From Acidimicrobiales bacterium (lineage in GTDB: Bacteria; Actinomycetota; Acidimicrobiia; Acidimicrobiales; RAAP-2): a stretch of DNA of 53,958 nucleotides. The DNA lies in contig JADGOG010000004.1 of assembly GCA_017883065.1 (NCBI GenBank), forward strand, positions 1 through 53,958, in the 5' to 3' direction. Both the position numbers and the translations under genes were made by a program. How positions within the stretch are numbered: position 1 is the stretch's first letter; each line of letters opens with the position of its first letter. Under the pieces are notes generated by a model, which saw only the letters and a program-made list of their open reading frames with translations, did no database searches and had not been told where the DNA came from. Shown here piece after piece: positions 43,753 to 51,128 of the stretch.

Positions 43753-44673
43753 ATGTCCTCTGGTTGGCCGACGGTGTCCTACGAGGAGTGGAGCGAGACC
43801 TGCGACACGCTTCATGCCCATACCCAGATCCTCGGCAAACTGGCGGTGGCGCTTGCGCCAGCCGAACCACAGCTCCAGCATGCGGCGCTCCGTCTGACTG
43901 CGCGAGGGTGGGAGACTGCTCCGCTTCCAGCGCCGGACGGCTCGGGCATGCTCGTCGTGGTGCTCGATCTACGCAACCACGAGGTACTCGTGGAATCCAG
44001 CAAGAGGGGCGTCCGACGCGTCGCGCTCGTGCCTGATCGTTCGGTTGGCGTCGTCACGCGTGAGGTACTCGACGCGATCAGCGGCCTGGTCGGCCCAGTT
44101 CACATCGACCCGAGACCACAGGAAGTTCCGTGGAGCGTTCCGCTAGACGAGGACGACGAGCATGCACGGTACGACCCTGAGCAGGTCGCCTCCTACTTTG
44201 TTGCCGCTACCCATGCGGCGCTTGTCCTCACTGCGTTCCGCGCTCCCTATCGAGGACGCTCGACGCCAGTGAATGCGTGGTGGGGTTCGTTTGATCTTGC
44301 GGTGAGCCTGTTTTCCGGTCTCCCGGCCGCTCCGCCGTCGGATGATTTCATCATGCGGAATGCGATGGACGCGCAGGAGGTAGCCATCGGATGGTGGCCT
44401 GGCGATTCCAGATTCGGCAAGTCAGCGTTCTATGCCTATGCGCACCCAGCGCCGGAAGGGTTTGCGGAGGCAACGCTTGCCCCAGGGTCCGCCCATTGGG
44501 ATGCCTCGCTCGGCGAGTACATCCTTGACTGGGACGACGTCTGCAACAGCCCTGACCCGCAAGCGGCTGGACTTGAATTTGCGCATTCTGCGTTCCGCCA
44601 CGCGTGCGCGGTGTGCGACTGGGATCCGGCGCTGCTCGCCAGCGCTGAGGGTACGCCACCGCCGGTTGCGTAG
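43753..44673 (+). CDS. DUF5996 family protein
   Basis: This 306-residue protein matches the DUF5996 pattern I know. It has an opening WPTVSYEEWSETCDTLHAHT with TQILGKLAVALAPAEPQLQH, then LRLTARGWETAPLPAP. The middle has IDPRPQEVPWSVPLDEDDEH and ARYDPEQVASYFVAATHAAL, and a conserved aromatic box STPVNAWWGSFDLAVSLFSG sits near residue 180. HPAPEGFAEATLAPGSAHWD and a C-terminal helical part follow. The family function is unknown; the conserved Trp/His-rich boxes suggest an enzyme or ligand-binding site. Codon use is less GC-biased at third positions than in the core genes, which hints at acquisition by transfer. Confidence 0.85.
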   Translation: MSSGWPTVSYEEWSETCDTLHAHTQILGKLAVALAPAEPQLQHAALRLTARGWETAPLPAPDGSGMLVVVLDLRNHEVLVESSKRGVRRVALVPDRSVGVVTREVLDAISGLVGPVHIDPRPQEVPWSVPLDEDDEHARYDPEQVASYFVAATHAALVLTAFRAPYRGRSTPVNAWWGSFDLAVSLFSGLPAAPPSDDFIMRNAMDAQEVAIGWWPGDSRFGKSAFYAYAHPAPEGFAEATLAPGSAHWDASLGEYILDWDDVCNSPDPQAAGLEFAHSAFRHACAVCDWDPALLASAEGTPPPVA

Positions 44674-45140
44674 GACGCGTCGGCGACCCCAGTGGCGCCG
44701 CCTGGCACTCGGCAGACGAAGTGTCTCGCCATAGGGCTAGTCGCCCCCATGCCAGATCCTCCGGACACACTCCAGCGCCATACCCCCACTTCCTTGCCCA
44801 AGGCAGCCTCGACTCTGGTTCCGGTCAGGTCCCCGATGCGCCTCGTCTCAGACAGAACCGGCGCGTTGGAGCTGCCCTTCAGCTTCGACATCACGGCTGC
44901 CAAGAAGTCTCAACCAGGCACCTTGGGGATACACGTATTCCGCCAAGACGTCCCGCCCGGTTACTGGCAGGGCTGCTCGGTCTGTTGCCGTGAGCCGGAA
45001 TGTCCGACGTCGGGTGTGACCGATCTTCTTGAGGGACCTTCGGCACTGGTCGAGGCGAGGAGGTGGGGGCATCGTAGAAGGTGCCCCCATGCGATCCAGC
45101 AACGTCCGGCATCTTCGGAGCTCAACAAGGGAGACCACCG
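44674..45140. other. Intergenic stretch with repeat copy B
   Basis: About 470 bases between two plus-strand genes. A reading frame exists across it, but its composition is not protein-like. It contains the repeat copy at 44852-44918. Confidence 0.45.
44852..44918. repeat. Dispersed repeat, copy B
   Basis: CAGAACCGGCGCGTTGGAGC and the following TGCCCTTCAGCTTCG align with copies A and C. After TTCG comes ACATCACGGCTGCC in place of the TGGCGGC of the others. It is the most diverged of the longer copies. Confidence 0.5.
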
Positions 45141-45548
45141 ATGGCCTATCTGAAGCCACCAGCCTTCACCCGGCGGCTGGCCAATCCACTGGCCATGAGG
45201 CTGAATGCCCGTGGAAGCGCCACTCTGACTGTGGTCGGCCGCCGGACCGGTCAGCTCCGCAAGGTGCCCGTCATCCCCGTTGAGCTCGACGGGAACCGCT
45301 ATCTGGTTTCGCCCTATGGCGAGTCGGAATGGGTCCGCAATCTCCGTGCTTCCGGTAAGGGCGAACTGAGCCGCAAGGGCCGAACTGAAACCTTCCATGC
45401 CGACGAGGTCCCAGTCGATCGGCGGGGACCCGTCATCAGCCGGTATCGCGAAGTCGCTGGTCGTGTTGTGGGCCCGTGCTTCACGAAGCTGCCTGACGCT
45501 CGGGATCATCCGGTGTTCGAAGTCGACCTGAACGGTCCGGGCAGGTAG
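45141..45548 (+). CDS. Deazaflavin-dependent (DDN-like) oxidoreductase, second copy
   Basis: This 135-residue protein has the compact DDN fold: an N-terminal helix (FTRRLANPLAMRLNARGSAT), then LTVVGRRTGQLRKVPVIPVE with the flavin-phosphate loop, YLVSPYGESEWVRNLRASGK, and a C-terminal DHPVFEVDLNG. It is only distantly like the protein at 3794-4207; here the loop is GRRTG rather than AKSG. It probably binds F420 or FMN and reduces an unknown substrate. AAGGGAGACC precedes ATG 45141. Confidence 0.85.
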   Translation: MAYLKPPAFTRRLANPLAMRLNARGSATLTVVGRRTGQLRKVPVIPVELDGNRYLVSPYGESEWVRNLRASGKGELSRKGRTETFHADEVPVDRRGPVISRYREVAGRVVGPCFTKLPDARDHPVFEVDLNGPGR

Positions 45549-45858
45549 TCCCGATCCCCAGCCTCAGCCGACGATCCCGCCACGTGCCGTTACCGGGCGG
45601 GTCTTGGGTCGCCGTATCGCGCCGGGACGGCGGCGGCCACGGCCACCGGAGTGACATCCACTTGATCTATCCATTGCCGGTCATCCACGGACAACGGGCT
45701 GAACGCGGTCGACAGTCAGAGTTCGCGGTCGGTGGCACACCCGTTGGGATCTCTCGTTTGGCGGTGCTCCGCGGATACCAGGCCGGGTCACGCTGACACA
45801 ATCGCACATCTCGCCCCTGCCCCCGATCGTTGAGTCGGCTGCCAACGCTCGAACGTGG
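45549..45858. other. Intergenic stretch with a 20-base repeat
   Basis: About 310 bases between convergent genes. The only noted structure is the 20-base sequence at 45767-45786 that recurs exactly at 50062-50081. Confidence 0.45.
45767..45786. repeat. 20-base exact repeat shared with copy C (copy E)
   Basis: CTCCGCGGATACCAGGCCGG occurs here and at 50062-50081. The following bases (GTCACGCTGAC here, TTCAGTCTGAG there) are also similar. It seems to be the left end of the same dispersed repeat. Confidence 0.65.
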
Positions 45859-46614
45859 CTATGCGTAGGTCCGCACCAAGGCCAGGACATCGCCTGCATC
45901 TGGACCTTCTCCAACCAGCGCGGTCGCGGCTGGGTCGATTCGCCTCGCGGCCACCGCACAGAGGTCGGTGGCCAATCCGCTGATCGTGGTGACCGCAGGC
46001 TCGTCAGGGACGAACTCCCATCGTTCGCCAGATGGGCCGAAAAGGAGAAATGCCACCGGACCGGACATGGTGAGCCCGGATGACGTGAACGCGTAAGGCA
46101 GCGTTCGCCAGGCCAGCCGGGCGATCAACATGAGCCGGTCGGTCGGCACCAGCTCGACTCCCACCGCGTCAGCGATGTCCCCGGTGTGAATCCAGGTTTC
46201 GGAGAGCCGGGTCGTCGCCAGCGTTCGAGCCGACAGATCCCCTGCTACCCACGGGACCCGAGTGGATAGATCAATTCCGTCGAGCACGGCGGCCAACCTG
46301 GCCGCGGTCACGGTCCATCGTTCCAGAACGTCTCCGTAGGGGGCCCCTCGTTCTCGTTCAACCATGCCATTCACGCTGTCATCGACAGATGTTCCTCCGC
46401 CCCAGCCGTTCGCACTGTCAACCGGAGCGTCGCCGAACTGGCCCGTCAGGCTTGCGATGGCCATCTCATCTGATTGGGCGAGATGGAGGAGGACATCGGT
46501 CACGGACCACCCGATGCACCGAGTCGCTGTCTCCGATTCGGCCTTCGTGAGTCCGTCCACCAATGACCCTGTTTCGGCCTGCTGATCGGCGAGCGCCTTC
46601 ACGACGGGGTCCAT
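45859..46614 (-). CDS. Maleylpyruvate isomerase family mycothiol-dependent enzyme
   Basis: This 251-residue protein belongs to the MDMPI/DinB-like group: LADQQAETGSLVDGLTKAES, then RCIGWSVTDVLLHLAQSDEM with the metal-binding His, a middle helix with RLAAVLDGIDLSTRVPW, and a second His in SETWIHTGDIADAVG. The C-terminal SCP2-like or MDMPI_C part is VAFLLFGPSGERWEFVPDEP. Members use mycothiol for isomerisation or conjugation, but most are uncharacterised. ATG 46614 is chosen because the frame upstream is not protein-like. Mycothiol synthesis fits an actinobacterium. Confidence 0.85.
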   Translation of the reverse strand: MDPVVKALADQQAETGSLVDGLTKAESETATRCIGWSVTDVLLHLAQSDEMAIASLTGQFGDAPVDSANGWGGGTSVDDSVNGMVERERGAPYGDVLERWTVTAARLAAVLDGIDLSTRVPWVAGDLSARTLATTRLSETWIHTGDIADAVGVELVPTDRLMLIARLAWRTLPYAFTSSGLTMSGPVAFLLFGPSGERWEFVPDEPAVTTISGLATDLCAVAARRIDPAATALVGEGPDAGDVLALVRTYA

Positions 46615-46716
46615 GACAACCGAGGATAGATGGAGGCCCAGTGATGGCACACGTACCGCCCCTGAACAATGACTCGGCGGCCGACATTGCCGTCGAGTCA
46701 CGTCAAGCGTGGCTGA

Positions 46717-47085
46717 TCAGGCGCCGATCGTTTCGTACTCCTTGATCCGTGCCTGCATCAGCGCCTTCAGGAGCTCGGTCGGCAGGTCGCGGGTGTAGGG
46801 GAGCTTGATGAAGCCCTCACCGGCCTCGTAACCGGCGGCCTCGACTGCTGCCTTCTGGGTGGCGAAGAACGGGGGCGAGAATCGCAGCGAGCAGTGGTTC
46901 TTGAAGTTCTGAAGCATCCACAGGTTCGTCTTCTCGCCGCGGACGTACACCGGTAGGTTCCACTTCAGTTCCTCCCGCGCCTGCGGGTCGGCGTCCAAGC
47001 TCAACTCTCTGAGCGTCTCCAGATGGGGCCTCTGGACGTCGTTCAGTTGGGCGAAGAAGTCATCAACGCTTTCCCGCTTCGGCAT
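46717..47085 (-). CDS. DUF1801/YdhG-like domain protein
   Basis: This 122-residue protein begins PKRESVDDFFAQLNDVQRPH, continues LREELKWNLPVYVRGEKTNL-like text (EELKWNLPVYVRGEKTNLW), and has LQNFKNHCSLRFSPPFFATQ and EGFIKLPYTRDLPTELLKAL. This is the order of the YdhG/DUF1801 fold, related to frataxin-like small domains and usually found alone. The function of the family is unknown. Start ATG 47085 fits the family; the frame continues upstream without protein character. Confidence 0.85.
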   Translation of the reverse strand: MPKRESVDDFFAQLNDVQRPHLETLRELSLDADPQAREELKWNLPVYVRGEKTNLWMLQNFKNHCSLRFSPPFFATQKAAVEAAGYEAGEGFIKLPYTRDLPTELLKALMQARIKEYETIGA

Positions 47086-47277
47086 CGGCACGCCAGTCAG
47101 TTTACCCCCGCACCCGGCACGCTCGGCAAGGACCGACGGCTCGACCAGCTTCCGCTCCTCGGGCACAACCAGCATGTCGATCCAAGCTCCACCTGCCACA
47201 CGACGCCGGGAGCGGGGCACTTTTCGACCGTGGCCGACCGGCACGAATGGGGCACCCAACCTCGGGGCACGCTCGAC

Positions 47278-47916
47278 TTACCCGGTATGGCTATCGGTGG
47301 CACCAATCCGAAACGCCGACAGCATCTGTGCAACCAGTGCTGCGACCTCCAATTGGGCGGCAGCTGGGTCGGGCTCGTCTGCGATGTAGAAGCATCCCTC
47401 GCTCAGTGCTCCCATCAGGAGCAGTGCGAGGGGCCGGAGGGGCTGGCGCTCGAGGACGCCGGCGTGCATGGCCTTGCGGAGCGCGCCTCGGAGAGCCACA
47501 ACCCCGTAGCGGTTCTCGATCGCCCGAACTTCGTCCGCGCCCAACACAGCTCGGGCGTCCTGCATCACGATGCGCCGAACCGACGCATCGAGGTGGGCCC
47601 GTACCCACAGGTCACACCCTCTGACGAGAGCTTCCCAGGAGTCGGGGCCGAGGAACTCGGCGACCGCCTGGTCGGATACTTCGCGCTGCACTTCCTCGAG
47701 GACGGCACGAAACAGATCCTCCTTGCCACGGAAGTGGTGGTACAGGGCTCCCTTGGTGACACCCGCCCGAGCGACAACCTCATCGGTCGAGGTGTCCACG
47801 TAGCCCTGTTCGCCGAACAACGCGCGAGCAGCGTCAATGAGTGCGGTGCGCGTCACCTCGCCCTGCGCAACCCGCTTGTCACGTTTGCCGTTGACATCCA
47901 TACTCAAAGTATCCAT
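47278..47916 (-). CDS. TetR-family transcriptional regulator
   Basis: The frame gives 212 residues from ATG 47916; ATG 47901 and GTG 47928 are alternatives. The DNA-binding domain is typical: RTALIDAARALFGEQGYVDT, then the helix-turn-helix TDEVVARAGVTKGALYHHFRG followed by KEDLFRAVLEEV. The C-terminal ligand domain (EALVRGCDLWVRAHLDASVR, GVLERQPLRPLALLLMGALS) contains the pocket typical for hydrophobic ligands. It is divergent from the DUF4242 gene. Two near-identical operator sites lie between them, so it likely represses both genes. Confidence 0.9.
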   Translation of the reverse strand: MDTLSMDVNGKRDKRVAQGEVTRTALIDAARALFGEQGYVDTSTDEVVARAGVTKGALYHHFRGKEDLFRAVLEEVQREVSDQAVAEFLGPDSWEALVRGCDLWVRAHLDASVRRIVMQDARAVLGADEVRAIENRYGVVALRGALRKAMHAGVLERQPLRPLALLLMGALSEGCFYIADEPDPAAAQLEVAALVAQMLSAFRIGATDSHTG

Positions 47917-47922
47917 AATGCA

Positions 47923-47969
47923 TACCACCAGTACGTGAGAGAAGTACTCTTAGTACGATACCACTGGTA
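47923..47969. promoter_or_regulatory. Twin operator between tetR and DUF4242 genes
   Basis: TACCACTGGTA (47959-47969) is a perfect palindrome of 5-bp arms around one base. TACCACCAGTA (47923-47933) is the same with two exchanged bases. Their starts are 36 bases apart, and an AGTACTCTTAGTAC element lies between. The layout fits two TetR dimers controlling both divergent promoters. Confidence 0.6.
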
Positions 47970-47980
47970 CAGGAGATGAC

Positions 47981-48253
47981 ATGCCCAAGTTCATGATCGA
48001 GCGAGAGCTGCCCGGGGCGGGAAGCCTGACGGCCGCAGAGCTCCAGGCCATCAGCCAGAAGTCCAACCAGGTCATCGGCACCCTCGGCCCTGAGATCCGG
48101 TGGCTCCAGAGCTACGTGACCGACGACAAGATCTACTGCGTCTACGTTGCGCCGGACGAGGACATCATCCTCGAACATGCACGTTGCGGGGGGTTCCCGG
48201 CGAACAGCGTGACGCGTGTGTCGACAATCATCGACCCCTCGACCGGAGACTGA
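47981..48253 (+). CDS. DUF4242 (SCO4226-like) small protein
   Basis: This 90-residue ferredoxin-like-fold protein (PKFMIERELPGAGSLTAAEL, LGPEIRWLQSYVTDDKIYCV, YVAPDEDIILEHARCGGFPA) matches the DUF4242 family, whose Streptomyces member SCO4226 binds nickel through His and Asp/Glu residues. Candidate ligands here are the Glu, Asp and His of DEDIILEHARCGG. A role in metal handling or as a small enzyme is open. AGGAGATGAC stands before ATG 47981. It is controlled, by position, by the divergent TetR regulator. Confidence 0.85.
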   Translation: MPKFMIERELPGAGSLTAAELQAISQKSNQVIGTLGPEIRWLQSYVTDDKIYCVYVAPDEDIILEHARCGGFPANSVTRVSTIIDPSTGD

Positions 48254-48653
48254 CCGTGAGAGCCTGACGGCGGTGTCGAGGGTCTCCTCATTCGGCGGGA
48301 GGGCGATCTGCGGCGATGAAGAACCCGGGTCGGCCGGGTTGCGCCACCGGCGACCGGCGACCAGAAGTCCGAGTGGGGCCCAGACCGGCCAGGGGGTCAG
48401 GGAGGCAGCCGAGGTACGCCTTGCACGCAAGAGGGGTCCTACGGGGCCCCTCTTGCGCGTGATGGTTGGGGGTGGCCGCAGAAGCCATGACAGAGCCGGT
48501 TCGGGCGCTCAAGCCCGGCACCCGAAAAGCGGGGCGTCAAGAGCGCCTGATTCCGGTCAGGTGAGCCGAGTTCGCAGTCCGTGCTCGCGAATGCTCAAAG
48601 GCGGCACCCGTCCTCCGATATTCGGACCGGGCGGATCGCGAGGCTCCCTGGCG
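48254..48653. other. 400-bp intergenic stretch with strong hairpin
   Basis: Between the convergent DUF4242 and lipoprotein genes I see no supported gene. The hairpin at 48426-48457 is the main structure. A short RNA ending at it is possible. Confidence 0.4.
48426..48457. terminator. Very strong hairpin terminator
   Basis: CGCAAGAGGGG pairs perfectly with CCCCTCTTGCG. The stem extends by three more pairs, including one G-U, to a TACG loop. It lies 170 bases after the DUF4242 gene and about 200 bases after the end of the opposing lipoprotein gene, so it can serve both, or close a small untranslated RNA. Confidence 0.65.
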
Positions 48654-49985
48654 TCACTTCCGCCTAATCGTGATGATCCCGTACACTCCGAAGGGCTGGC
48701 CGGCATCCGTCGCGATCGACTGGCCCGTAGGCTGGGCGCTCACCGGTGGGCCACTCAGTGCGTCGGCGCATCCGGCGAGCGGGGCCCGGTCGACGAGCGG
48801 CCAGTACTGCTGCGGCACGCTCTTCTTGATGACCTGGCGCGTGTCCACTGAGGTGGCCAGCGCCTGGCCGGCAATTGAGTTGATGTAGGACCAGGGCATG
48901 ACGCAGGTCCGCAGGGAGACATTCGATGTCGAGTAGGCAGCCGACGTTGTCGAGTGCACGGTCACGCAGCCGTTGGCATCGGCCGGCGAGACGTCGACCG
49001 ATGCCCCCGGACGGACCTGCAGGTCGTAGTGAACCTCGACATGAGCGCTCGGCGAGGCGGCGGGCGCACAGGCCTGCCAACTGTTCGATGCAGCCGGCGG
49101 AACGGCGCCCACGAGCTCGAACGTGCGCAACTGCTGCGTCGATCCGCCTATCAGCCGAGTCACTTCGTCGATGAGGTACGGCGGGAAGCGCTTGGTCTGC
49201 GGATTGGCGAACCGGGCAGTGTCATTCACCAGGCCGAGCACGGCGAGGTCGGGATTGTAGTACTCGGTGTCACGGTAGGCATTCTCGTAAACGTGGATGA
49301 CCGTGGTGGAGCCGTCCTGGTGGGCCCACGCCAGGAAGCTCATTGGGTGCAGCTCGGTATGGTAATCGGGGTGACCGCAGTCGACGATGTACCGGCCGCC
49401 GACGACTACCGGGTCGCCGATCGCCGGGTGGGCGAAGCCGGGCTGGAAACCCGTCAGGTTGAAGTCCGACAGCTGGCGCCACGTCTGTGTGGCAGACGCG
49501 GACGACGGCCTGGGCACGTGCGGGATGTATCCCGACGAGATCTCGACGTGGAAGTTCCCGGGCTTGACGTCGCTTGGAGCCGTCCCGAGCTTCTGAGAAA
49601 AGGCGGCGAAGGCTGGGGCGACCTTCACATCCATCGACAGGTCATCTCCGAAGGGGTGGTCGATTGGCAGGTCGCCCGGGCCGAGGTGGACCGTGGTGAC
49701 GGTGCCGCTCACGAGGAGCTGTTTGCCCCCGGGGACTACATCGGCCCACTCGTCCATGACCTTCAGCTGGGTCGGCGGGGTGTGGAGCAACTCAGCCAAG
49801 TAGGTGGCCGAACTCGACCCGCAGACGGTTGCCACGTCAATCGGGGCGGCGGTTCCGTTCGCCGCCTGAGCCGTGCCCGGGGACCAGGCCACGGTCGGAG
49901 GTGCCGTCGCCGTGCTGGAGCCCGACGAGCACGCTGCCAGCGCTGCCGCCAAGGCCACCACGCTTAACGCGAGTCCCTTGCGCAT
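48654..49985 (-). CDS. Secreted lipoprotein, unknown function
   Basis: This 443-residue protein has a lipoprotein signal peptide: KGLALSVVALAAALAACSSG, with lipobox Leu-Ala-Ala-Cys at residues 16-19. A Ser/Thr/Ala linker leads to a large, mostly beta domain. A striking motif is GRYIVDCGHPDYHTELHPMS, with three His and one Glu spaced as possible metal ligands. Other stretches are NFHVEISSGYIPHVPRPS and STTVIHVYENAYRDTEYYNP. Six or more Cys in the C-terminal half suggest disulfides. It is probably anchored outside the membrane. GAGGAGGGATG before ATG 49985 supports the start. No family is recognised with confidence. Confidence 0.75.
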   Translation of the reverse strand: MRKGLALSVVALAAALAACSSGSSTATAPPTVAWSPGTAQAANGTAAPIDVATVCGSSSATYLAELLHTPPTQLKVMDEWADVVPGGKQLLVSGTVTTVHLGPGDLPIDHPFGDDLSMDVKVAPAFAAFSQKLGTAPSDVKPGNFHVEISSGYIPHVPRPSSASATQTWRQLSDFNLTGFQPGFAHPAIGDPVVVGGRYIVDCGHPDYHTELHPMSFLAWAHQDGSTTVIHVYENAYRDTEYYNPDLAVLGLVNDTARFANPQTKRFPPYLIDEVTRLIGGSTQQLRTFELVGAVPPAASNSWQACAPAASPSAHVEVHYDLQVRPGASVDVSPADANGCVTVHSTTSAAYSTSNVSLRTCVMPWSYINSIAGQALATSVDTRQVIKKSVPQQYWPLVDRAPLAGCADALSGPPVSAQPTGQSIATDAGQPFGVYGIITIRRK

Positions 49986-50061
49986 GACATCCCTCCTCTG
50001 CAGCCCCGGCCAGCCTCCCACGCCACGATGTCCGCGCCAAGCGCGAAGTGCAGATCGGAGC

Positions 50062-50160
50062 CTCCGCGGATACCAGGCCGGTTCAGTCTGAGCCACCTAG
50101 TACGCAGTGGAACCGACGTTTGGAACTTCCGTTTAGCTTCGTCGTGGCGGCTTGAACCAG
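50062..50160. repeat. Dispersed repeat, copy C (longest)
   Basis: This copy joins the left 20-base part (shared with 45767) with the right part shared with copies A, B and D. It has a palindromic centre GGAACTTCC. On the minus strand it reads like the peptide KRKFQTSVPLRTRW, and copies A and D read ERELQPPVPLRTTC and AWKLQTSVPPRTWR. The copies may therefore descend from a short coding sequence. Confidence 0.65.
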
Positions 50161-50272
50161 TCGAAACCAGCTCAGGCGGGTGGATATCCCCTGCCCCACA
50201 ACCAGGCACATCGGGGATGGGTCAAGCAGCCAGGTGGGTCCGTTCGGCAGGTTGATCGCAGCCGTTGAGACG

Positions 50273-50950
50273 CTATGCAGGCCGAGGAACCGAAGCGAAC
50301 GCCGATAGCGTGAACCACAGCGGCAGGGCCCGGCGAAGTGCTTCGGGACCGCTCACTTCGATTTCGCCTGAACGGAGGGCGTCGGACCACCCTGAGTCGC
50401 CGCGCCAGACCTCGACCATGCGGCGCAGGCTGGCGCTCACTGTCACGGCCACCGGGTGACCGGGGTCCACATCGCACACGTCGGCGTCATCGGCGGTAAT
50501 CACCATCCACCAATCACAAGCCTTAGCTGGTGCGTCCGGGAAACTGAACCGGACCACGGTCCGCCCGCCCGGGACGGCGGCGTGGTCGATGTTGCGGTGC
50601 ATGTCCCACAATAGGAGTTTCGGATCGAGGTCCTCGTCGCCGAGTTCGCCGATCCAACGGACACCCCAAGTACCCAGCGCCTCGACCACCGGCCGCAGCT
50701 CCTGACCCGCCGGGGTCAGGATGTATCGTACGTCGCTCCCTTCGGCCCTCCTCTCGACGATTCCAGCACGTGCCAGCTGTTGCAGCCGCTTGGACAGCAA
50801 CGACGGCGACATTCGGGGCAGACCGCGGCGCAGCTCGTTGAACTGCTGGCTCCCGCTCACCAGCTCGCGGACGATCAGCAGGGTCCAGCGCTCGTCGAGC
50901 AGCTCCATCGCCTTGGCGACGGGGCAGAACTGGTAGTACCCGGACCCCAC
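50273..50950 (-). CDS. HxlR-family transcriptional regulator with C-terminal SCP2-like domain
   Basis: From GTG 50950 the protein has 225 residues. The winged-helix HxlR domain is clear: FCPVAKAMELLDERWTLLIV, RELVSGSQQFNELRRGLPRM, LLSKRLQQLARAGIVERRAE, with the family Cys early. A C-terminal part of about 100 residues (DHAAVPGGRTVVRFSFPDAP, then PVAVTVSASLRRMVEVWRGD) resembles a sterol-carrier-like ligand domain, seen in some larger members. I prefer GTG 50950 over GTG 50998 because the palindrome at 50967-50983 then lies just before the gene. It likely controls itself and the divergent methyltransferase. Confidence 0.88.
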   Translation of the reverse strand: MGSGYYQFCPVAKAMELLDERWTLLIVRELVSGSQQFNELRRGLPRMSPSLLSKRLQQLARAGIVERRAEGSDVRYILTPAGQELRPVVEALGTWGVRWIGELGDEDLDPKLLLWDMHRNIDHAAVPGGRTVVRFSFPDAPAKACDWWMVITADDADVCDVDPGHPVAVTVSASLRRMVEVWRGDSGWSDALRSGEIEVSGPEALRRALPLWFTLSAFASVPRPA

Positions 50951-50966
50951 ATCTGCACACGTTACC

Positions 50967-50983
50967 AGTACAGATCTTGTACT
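50967..50983. promoter_or_regulatory. Operator of the HxlR regulator
   Basis: AGTACAGATCTTGTACT is a palindrome of perfect 6-bp arms around GATCT. It lies between the hxlR-type gene and the methyltransferase gene read away from it. HxlR-family proteins bind such sites as dimers. Confidence 0.55.
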
Positions 50984-51128
50984 AGCCCGAGGTTCCACCC
51001 CTCCTTACCCTTGATCCGAGGGGATTGATGAGGATCAGCCCCACGGGTGATCGGGCCAGCTCACGGTATGTGCTCGGCCCATCGTCCGTCCCCGAACCGC
51101 TGTACACGGCCATAGGAGGAGAGTTGCG

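Noticed and set aside
44692-45153. Plus-strand frame of 153 codons between two genes
   Set aside because: The composition is not protein-like, it overlaps the start of a real gene in another frame, and it contains the dispersed repeat.
48390-48415. GTCAGGGAGGCAGCC resembling the tip of the signal recognition particle RNA
   Set aside because: The diagnostic GGAAG-x-AGCAG loop and the pairing around it are missing, so no SRP RNA call is made.
48216-48851. Plus-strand frame of 211 codons after the DUF4242 gene
   Set aside because: It is Arg/Gly/Ser-rich, crosses the strong hairpin and runs into the antisense of the lipoprotein gene.
42803-50160. Repeats interpreted as integron attC sites
   Set aside because: Flanked boxes of the GTTRRRY/RYYYAAC type in matching positions were not found, gene strands are mixed, and no integrase is in the window. 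The repeats are kept as unclassified.
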